A DNA stretch of 52,404 nt from Halothiobacillus sp. (GTDB lineage: Bacteria; Pseudomonadota; Gammaproteobacteria; Halothiobacillales; Halothiobacillaceae): positions 1 through 52,404 of the forward strand of contig JAGUXT010000031.1 of the NCBI GenBank assembly GCA_020061705.1. Direction: 5' to 3'. How positions within the stretch are numbered: position 1 is the stretch's first letter; the number at the start of each line of letters is the position of its first letter. The notes beneath the pieces were generated by a model. That model did no database searches, was not told the origin of the DNA, and worked only from the letters and a program-made list of their open reading frames with translations. Both the position numbers and the translations under genes were made by a program. Shown here piece after piece: positions 51,595 to 52,404 of this stretch.

Positions 51595-52089
51595 TTAGGA
51601 CTTGCCCGCGGTTACATGCAACTTGGAATACATGTAATCGTGACCCAAACCGCAGTACTCGTTACAAATCATCGGAAAACTTCCCGGTGTTTGAAACTGA
51701 GTGTGAACCTCAGACACATAGCCTGGCACCACCATGGTGTTCATATTGCTAAATGGCACATGCACACCGTGCAGCACATCGAACGAAGCAATACGCAATT
51801 TCACAGGGGTGTTCGCAGGAACTTCAATTTCCTGAGGATAGAAGCCATAACGGGCTGCCACCATGGTCACGGTATACGAGCCATCGGCTTCATTTTTCAC
51901 ACCCAGGTTTTCTTCTGCAAACTCACCTGAGAGATGCATCTTGGATGATTCAATAGTCTCGACGTTACTTGGCGGGTGCATATTCTCAACTGCAGCAAAG
52001 TAGATTTGCACGCCCCAGAAAAGCGCCAACATACCGCCAATGGCCCAAAGCCAGCGCTTTTCCAGCGGATCAATATGAATCGTGGACAT
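51595..52089 (-). CDS. ba3-type cytochrome c oxidase subunit II (CuA)
   Basis: 164 residues with one N-terminal helix (RWLWAIGGMLALFWGVQIYF), then a cupredoxin domain. The CuA ligands are seen as DVLHGVHVPF (His) and MICNEYCGLGHDYM (Cys-x3-Cys-x3-His-x2-Met). The single helix marks the ba3 type; A-family subunit II has two. AGGAG stands before the ATG. 18 nt before subunit I. Confidence 0.96.
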   Translation of the reverse strand: MSTIHIDPLEKRWLWAIGGMLALFWGVQIYFAAVENMHPPSNVETIESSKMHLSGEFAEENLGVKNEADGSYTVTMVAARYGFYPQEIEVPANTPVKLRIASFDVLHGVHVPFSNMNTMVVPGYVSEVHTQFQTPGSFPMICNEYCGLGHDYMYSKLHVTAGKS

Positions 52090-52117
52090 TTCAAACTCCT
52101 CTTATGAAACGCGGCAC

Positions 52118-52258
52118 TTAGTGCACTGGGCCATGGCTAAGAAACAAGGCATACATTCCCAACCAGCCCAGCGTAAACAACACGCTGTAGATGGCGAGAA
52201 TGACCCAAGTACCAATGGGTGAAGTCGCGAGAATCTTTTTCTCTTCTTCTGGCGTCAT
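52118..52258 (-). CDS. 46-residue single-helix peptide, likely oxidase subunit IIa
   Basis: Short gene (MTPEEEKKILATSPIGTW to GPVH) with AAGGGG 9 nt before the ATG, stop TAA. A charged head is followed by one hydrophobic helix (VILAIYSVLFTLGWLGMYALF). It lies 28 bp before subunit II in the same strand. In the Thermus ba3 oxidase a 34-residue single helix (subunit IIa) fills the place of the missing helix of subunit II, and this gene has the right size, helix and place. Confidence 0.8.
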   Translation of the reverse strand: MTPEEEKKILATSPIGTWVILAIYSVLFTLGWLGMYALFLSHGPVH

Positions 52259-52301
52259 GATTCGTATCCCCTTGAAATAACATTAAAATTCCAATGACTG
52301 T

Positions 52302-52403
52302 TTAAACAAAGCAATCATCAGTAAAAGTTCTCATCCAGGCTTCGGTGTACAAGGCGGCTAGGCGAATCTGTGCCTTGCTGGCATTGAGCACCTGGTAGCG
52401 CGG
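52302..52403 (-). CDS. C-terminal end of an unknown gene, cut by the window edge
   Basis: The last 33 codons of an open frame (RYQVLNASKAQIRLAALYTEA and then a short tail, TAA at 52304-52302). The next gene, the 46-residue peptide, begins 43 bp on. Too short to assign. The reading frame is a guess, supported only by having no stop up to the edge. Confidence 0.35.
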   Translation of the reverse strand, partial: PRYQVLNASKAQIRLAALYTEAWMRTFTDDCFV

Positions 52404-52404
52404 G

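Noticed and set aside
51589-51606. TTAGGACTTGCC resembles the MITE end
   Set aside because: It is the coding end and stop of oxidase subunit II; only about 10 bases match and no partner end is near.
52300-52307. Palindrome GTTTAAAC near the right edge
   Set aside because: An 8-bp palindrome spanning a stop codon is expected by chance and has no further structure.

Overview
The window reads as an ordinary chromosomal stretch of a respiring, mid-GC proteobacterium, most likely a gammaproteobacterium. Three things support this. The nudJ-mnmA-hflD order and HflD itself are gammaproteobacterial. The run rlmE-ftsH-folP-glmM-tpiA-secG-tRNA-Leu(GAG)-nuoA-N matches the gammaproteobacterial arrangement (leuU follows secG in E. 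coli). The NADH dehydrogenase has separate nuoC and nuoD genes. A DUF2818 gene behind nuoN is more typical of betaproteobacteria, so the lineage may lie near the beta/gamma border. I cannot name the genus.

Layout. 1-3.1 kb: leuD and leuC (minus) with a perfect inverted repeat between them, and a divergent LysR regulator. 3.3-12.9 kb: a mixed block with an unknown protein, the Fe-S carrier Mrp/ApbC, metG with an overlapping lipoprotein gene, an unknown 211-residue protein, a broken SEC-C zinc-motif gene, prfC, two divergent DUF302 paralogues and a monothiol glutaredoxin. 13-20 kb: an asparagine-synthase-type amidotransferase, a lipoprotein, a 2OG-Fe(II) dioxygenase overlapping a CIA30-domain gene, uvrD and a DUF808 membrane protein. 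20-23.8 kb: icd, divergent from nudJ-mnmA-hflD. 23.8-45.1 kb: one long minus-strand superoperon, read from rlmE down through ftsH, folP, glmM, tpiA, secG, tRNA-Leu and all fourteen nuo genes to DUF2818. 45.1-52.4 kb: copper handling and terminal oxidase genes (PCuAC, Sco, CcoI-type copper ATPase, cytochrome c4, b(o/a)3-type oxidase subunits I and II, and a 46-residue membrane peptide).

The genes fit an aerobic respiratory chain. Complex I feeds electrons in, cytochrome c4 carries them, and a two-subunit heme-copper oxidase reduces oxygen. PCuAC, Sco and the copper ATPase would supply its CuA and CuB sites. FtsH, GrxD and Mrp cover membrane-protein quality control and Fe-S supply.

The least ordinary parts are small. 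A SEC-C gene can be rebuilt only by two +1 shifts, both at TTT-C. A run of three hairpins lies in the same transcript direction, and two of them pair fully only as minus-strand RNA. Two 104-bp MITE-like elements bracket the copper cassette. A 36-nt palindromic repeat occurs three times in 12.9-16.9 kb. I found no CRISPR array, prophage, defence island or complete insertion sequence.
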